Shown in pieces: positions 62,301 to 64,000 of a DNA stretch of 64,000 nucleotides; the first letter of the stretch is position 1; every line of letters starts with the position of its first letter. The notes under the pieces were generated by a model. The model was not told where the DNA came from, did no database searches, and saw only the letters and a program-made list of their open reading frames with translations. Made by a program: the position numbers and the translations under genes. Source of the stretch: Vicinamibacteria bacterium (GTDB lineage Bacteria > Acidobacteriota > Vicinamibacteria > Fen-336); NCBI GenBank assembly GCA_025994075.1, contig JAMQGV010000017.1:62001-126000 (forward strand), given 5' to 3'.

Positions 62301-63643
62301 AAGCGTTCCTGCACTGCGTGGGCGAGGATCGCCGAGCGCGCTCCGCTTCCCTGACGGCACCGGCGGCGCGTTCGCTGACCCGGCTCGACCCCGCGCCGAC
62401 CCTGCTGCGAGCGCTCCACGACGAGGGACGCGTGGTGCTGCTGCCGCGGCTCGGCTCGGGCACCGAAGCGCTGGCGGCCTGCCTGCGCGGGCTCGGCGTG
62501 GCGGCCGAGTGCCTGCCGGTGCCCGACCGGGCCGCGCTCGAGGCGGGCCGCCGCCACACGACCGGCAAGGAGTGCCTGCCGCTGGCGCTCACCCTGGGCA
62601 GCGTGCTGCGGCGCGTGGAGCGGGCCGCGCCCGGAGAGCGGTTCGCGATGCTGATGCCGACCGCGCGCGGCCCGTGCCGCTTCGGCATGTACCACGCGGT
62701 GGACCGCCTGGTCTTCGAGCGGCTCGGCCTCGCCTCGCGGGTGCGGCTGTGGACGCCCTCCGACGACGGCTACTTCGAGGGCGCGCCGGCTGGCCTCGCG
62801 GCCCTCGTCTTCAGCGGCCTGATGGCCGCCGAGCTGCTGGAGGCGATGCGCTGCGACGCGCTGGCCGGCGCGCCCGACCCCGCGGCCGTGAGCGCGGCCC
62901 ACGAGCGACGGCTGCGCGGATTGCTCGCCCATCTCGAGTGCGCGGCGGCCGGTGAAGTCGGCGCTCGCCACGCGCTGGCCGAGGTCGCGCGGGGCCGGCT
63001 CTTCGGCTGCGGGCCGTTCCTGCGCGAGACGGCGCGCGAGCTGGCGGCGTTGCGCGACCCGCGACCGCGGCCGGCCGTGCTCGTGGTCGGCGAGATCTAC
63101 GTGCGGCTCGACCCGTTCGCGACCGACGACCTGGTCCGTCGCCTGCTCGCGCGCGGCATCCGCGTGCGCATCGAGCCCGTCCATCCCTGGCTCGAGTACC
63201 AGGAGCACATCAACGCGCTGGTCGGCATCCCGCGCGATGCGGCCACCCGCTTCAGCGCCTTCATCCAGGCCCGGATCCAGGCTCGGGCCTGGCAGCTCGT
63301 GCGCCCGCCGTTCGGTTGGCCGCAGCCACCCTCCGCAGCCGCGGAACTGCGCGCCGCGGCGCCGTTCATCCGACACCAGCTCGAGGGCGAGCCCGCGCTG
63401 ACGCTGGGTGGCGCTCTGCACGCGTGGCGAGTCGGCGACCTCGACGGGGTGCTGAGCGTGGCGCCGCTCGAGTGCATGGCCGCGCGGGTCGCGGAGGCGC
63501 AGTTTCCCCACGCCGCGCCCGCCGACGACATGCACGTGCTCTGCCTGCAGCTCAACGGCGACCCGATCGACCCGGAGGCGCTCGACGCGTTCCTCTACGA
63601 GGTCGAGGCGCGCTTCGCGCGACGGGCGACGACGTCGTCGTAG
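59381..63643 (+). CDS. Giant 2-hydroxyacyl-CoA dehydratase activase-related protein (two BadF ATPase domains plus HgdB-like part)
   Basis: About 1,420 aa. Two ASKHA ATPase domains start YVGIDAGAETLKVV and VVLGLDVGSTGTKAAA. The second has the Fe-S cluster loop AMNEACSAGTGSFIEEQ as in 2-hydroxyglutaryl-CoA dehydratase activator. A Cys-rich stretch (ECSSAGCGGSGQRC-like), a DUF2229-type region (VPFCAPMQLYHGLV) and an HgdB-like C-terminal half (GKECLPLALTLG, GPCRFGMYHAV) follow. Such fused proteins use ATP to drive low-potential electron transfer, usually in anaerobes. No ATG, GTG or TTG lies in frame between about 59,050 and 59,420; the coordinate given is the first conserved codon, not a verified start. 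Confidence 0.82.
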   Translation, partial: YVGIDAGAETLKVVLLEREGERLAWRHRALLEHAKEPGRRLADALAAWGVDDAAELACGRLSRALGRPRVPEGEARAAGFRFLAGDAPATLVSIGSHGVQALELRAGGRAVPRESPRCSQGTGNFLRQLVARFGLDVEEADALAANAPDAAALSGRCPVILKTDMTHLANAGHDRARVLAGLFDAVAESAEALVRPRVCPPRVALCGGVARSRRVRAHFAAFLARHGLQALELDAADAPFLEALGCALLAARADGPGRRAVDTAPPRLDPLPPLADALARVRRLPAPSLPAPAQRPRARVVLGLDVGSTGTKAAAVDAADGALLWHAYTATAGDPVGAAQRLVGEFLADPWGAAPVAAVGATGSGREVVGPLLSACFGPDSVLVLNEIAAHAAGALRLEPRVDTIFEIGGQDAKYVRLEDGRVVESAMNEACSAGTGSFIEEQGRLFTGVAHVSELGPIALAAPHGVSLGQHCSVFMAEILDEAAASGAPREAIVAGLYDSVVQNYLNRVKGQRPVGAVVFCQGMPFASDALAAAVARNTGGEVVVPPHPGAMGAFGIALLTLRERPQLVASGPALGLGRFLEARVAGRSEFQCESSAGCGGSGQRCRIERLETQVNGTRQRLVWGGACALHERGSGRVRLPDDAPDGFRERELLVESVLAGLEAPRDTRRVAMADEFALRGLLPFFATFFAELGLDVEVARGARPALRRGVEEATVPFCAPMQLYHGLVGELAERRPDFLFLPMLVEMPPARDETRSVSCPIVTGSADILRTSLDARHDGSGPAVLSPVLVMAVDGLRAAGVRRELRALTRGLGLPARRADAALARAIAVQERFERDCRAIGERVLAYAARHELPAIVVLGRAYTIHNRALDAHVPAILREQGALAVPADCYPTRDDAPVLRSVFWSSGQRLLRAARDVRHASDQYGLWCSNYACGPDSFLLHLFADLMRGKPWAVIETDGHAGDAGTRTRVEAFLHCVGEDRRARSASLTAPAARSLTRLDPAPTLLRALHDEGRVVLLPRLGSGTEALAACLRGLGVAAECLPVPDRAALEAGRRHTTGKECLPLALTLGSVLRRVERAAPGERFAMLMPTARGPCRFGMYHAVDRLVFERLGLASRVRLWTPSDDGYFEGAPAGLAALVFSGLMAAELLEAMRCDALAGAPDPAAVSAAHERRLRGLLAHLECAAAGEVGARHALAEVARGRLFGCGPFLRETARELAALRDPRPRPAVLVVGEIYVRLDPFATDDLVRRLLARGIRVRIEPVHPWLEYQEHINALVGIPRDAATRFSAFIQARIQARAWQLVRPPFGWPQPPSAAAELRAAAPFIRHQLEGEPALTLGGALHAWRVGDLDGVLSVAPLECMAARVAEAQFPHAAPADDMHVLCLQLNGDPIDPEALDAFLYEVEARFARRATTSS

Positions 63644-64000
63644 AGCGCCTCGAGCGCGCGGACCCGCTCGCGCAGGTCGTACTCGCGCTCCATCTTGAGC
63701 CGGCCCGCGGCGCCCCAGGCAGCCCGGCGCGCCGGGTCGCGCAGCAGCGCCGACAGGGCGTCGCCGAGCGCGCGCCAGTCGCCCTCGGCCACCAGAACGC
63801 CGGTCGCGCCGTCGTCCACGATCTCCGGCAGGCCGCCGTGGCGGGTCGCCAGCACCGGCACGCCGCAGGCCGCCGCCTCCTTGGCGACCATCAGCCCCGA
63901 GTCGCGATCTCCGTCGCGGGCAACGGCGCTCGGCGCGAGCAGGACCGCGGCACTCCGCAGCCGCTCGGCGACGGCGTCGTGCGACAGCGGACCCGGCAGC
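63595..64000 (-). CDS. Glycosyltransferase family 4/1 (GT-B), 5' part outside the window
   Basis: The C-terminal 135 residues are visible and the frame is open to the right edge. The typical donor-site segment is present: LLAPSAVARDGDRDSGLMVAKEAAACGVPVLATRHGG (in part), with the E-x7-E equivalent, then GLPEIVDDGATGVLV. It transfers a nucleotide-activated sugar in surface polymer synthesis. The stop lies 49 bases inside the end of the convergent activase gene. Confidence 0.88.
   Translation of the reverse strand, partial: LPGPLSHDAVAERLRSAAVLLAPSAVARDGDRDSGLMVAKEAAACGVPVLATRHGGLPEIVDDGATGVLVAEGDWRALGDALSALLRDPARRAAWGAAGRLKMEREYDLRERVRALEALYDDVVARRAKRASTS

Overview
This is a very GC-rich (about 70%) bacterial chromosome segment. 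Two large permeases with the duplicated MacB/FtsX layout of the ADOP family (acidobacterial duplicated orphan permeases) and a TonB-dependent receptor with an N-terminal carboxypeptidase-regulatory-like domain point to an uncultured Acidobacteriota lineage. This assignment is an inference; the window holds no rRNA or other marker gene. I saw no tRNA, rRNA, CRISPR array or insertion sequence, and no gene-free stretch longer than 300 bases.

Positions 1-27,986 form a phosphate island. It opens with a PhoR-type histidine kinase (cut by the window edge) and a persulfide-dioxygenase/rhodanese-like protein. Next comes a first Pst operon (+ strand): a PhoU fused to a catalytically altered ArsC/LMW-phosphatase domain, lipoprotein PstS, PstC, PstA and two tandem PstB ATPases with complementary motif losses. 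After small genes and decayed nucleotidyltransferase modules come ppk1 and ppx (- strand), a CHAD protein, a SixA phosphatase and YggX. A second Pst operon follows on the - strand (porin, pstS, long pstC, long pstA, pstB, phoU, phoB, SEC-C protein). Direct repeats with an exact 11-base period, like PhoB boxes, lie before the first Pst operon, the porin, the second pstS and a divergent gene pair, which suggests one PhoB regulon.

Positions 28,037-46,932 are mixed: a one-cysteine thioredoxin-like protein behind a sigma-54-type promoter, a Ski2-like DUF3516 helicase, a B12-binding radical SAM protein, an exported WD40 protein, a membrane protein, two ADOP permeases that share an ECF-type promoter (GAACC-N16-CGT), an intact nucleotidyltransferase pair, a cyclophilin, an epimerase, a PEP mutase-family protein and a frameshifted exported protein.

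Positions 46,944-64,000 look like envelope and surface-polymer metabolism: a sugar symporter, ABC exporter, SDR and flippase (- strand), then two + strand operons, each with a good sigma-54-type promoter. These encode two nucleotidyltransferases, a glycerophosphotransferase-like enzyme, a HisC-like aminotransferase and a TonB receptor. A CDP-alcohol phosphotransferase, a giant CoA-dehydratase-activase protein without a normal start codon, and a truncated glycosyltransferase end the window. Several genes have a -10-like hexamer 5-9 bases before the start codon, suggesting leaderless mRNAs.
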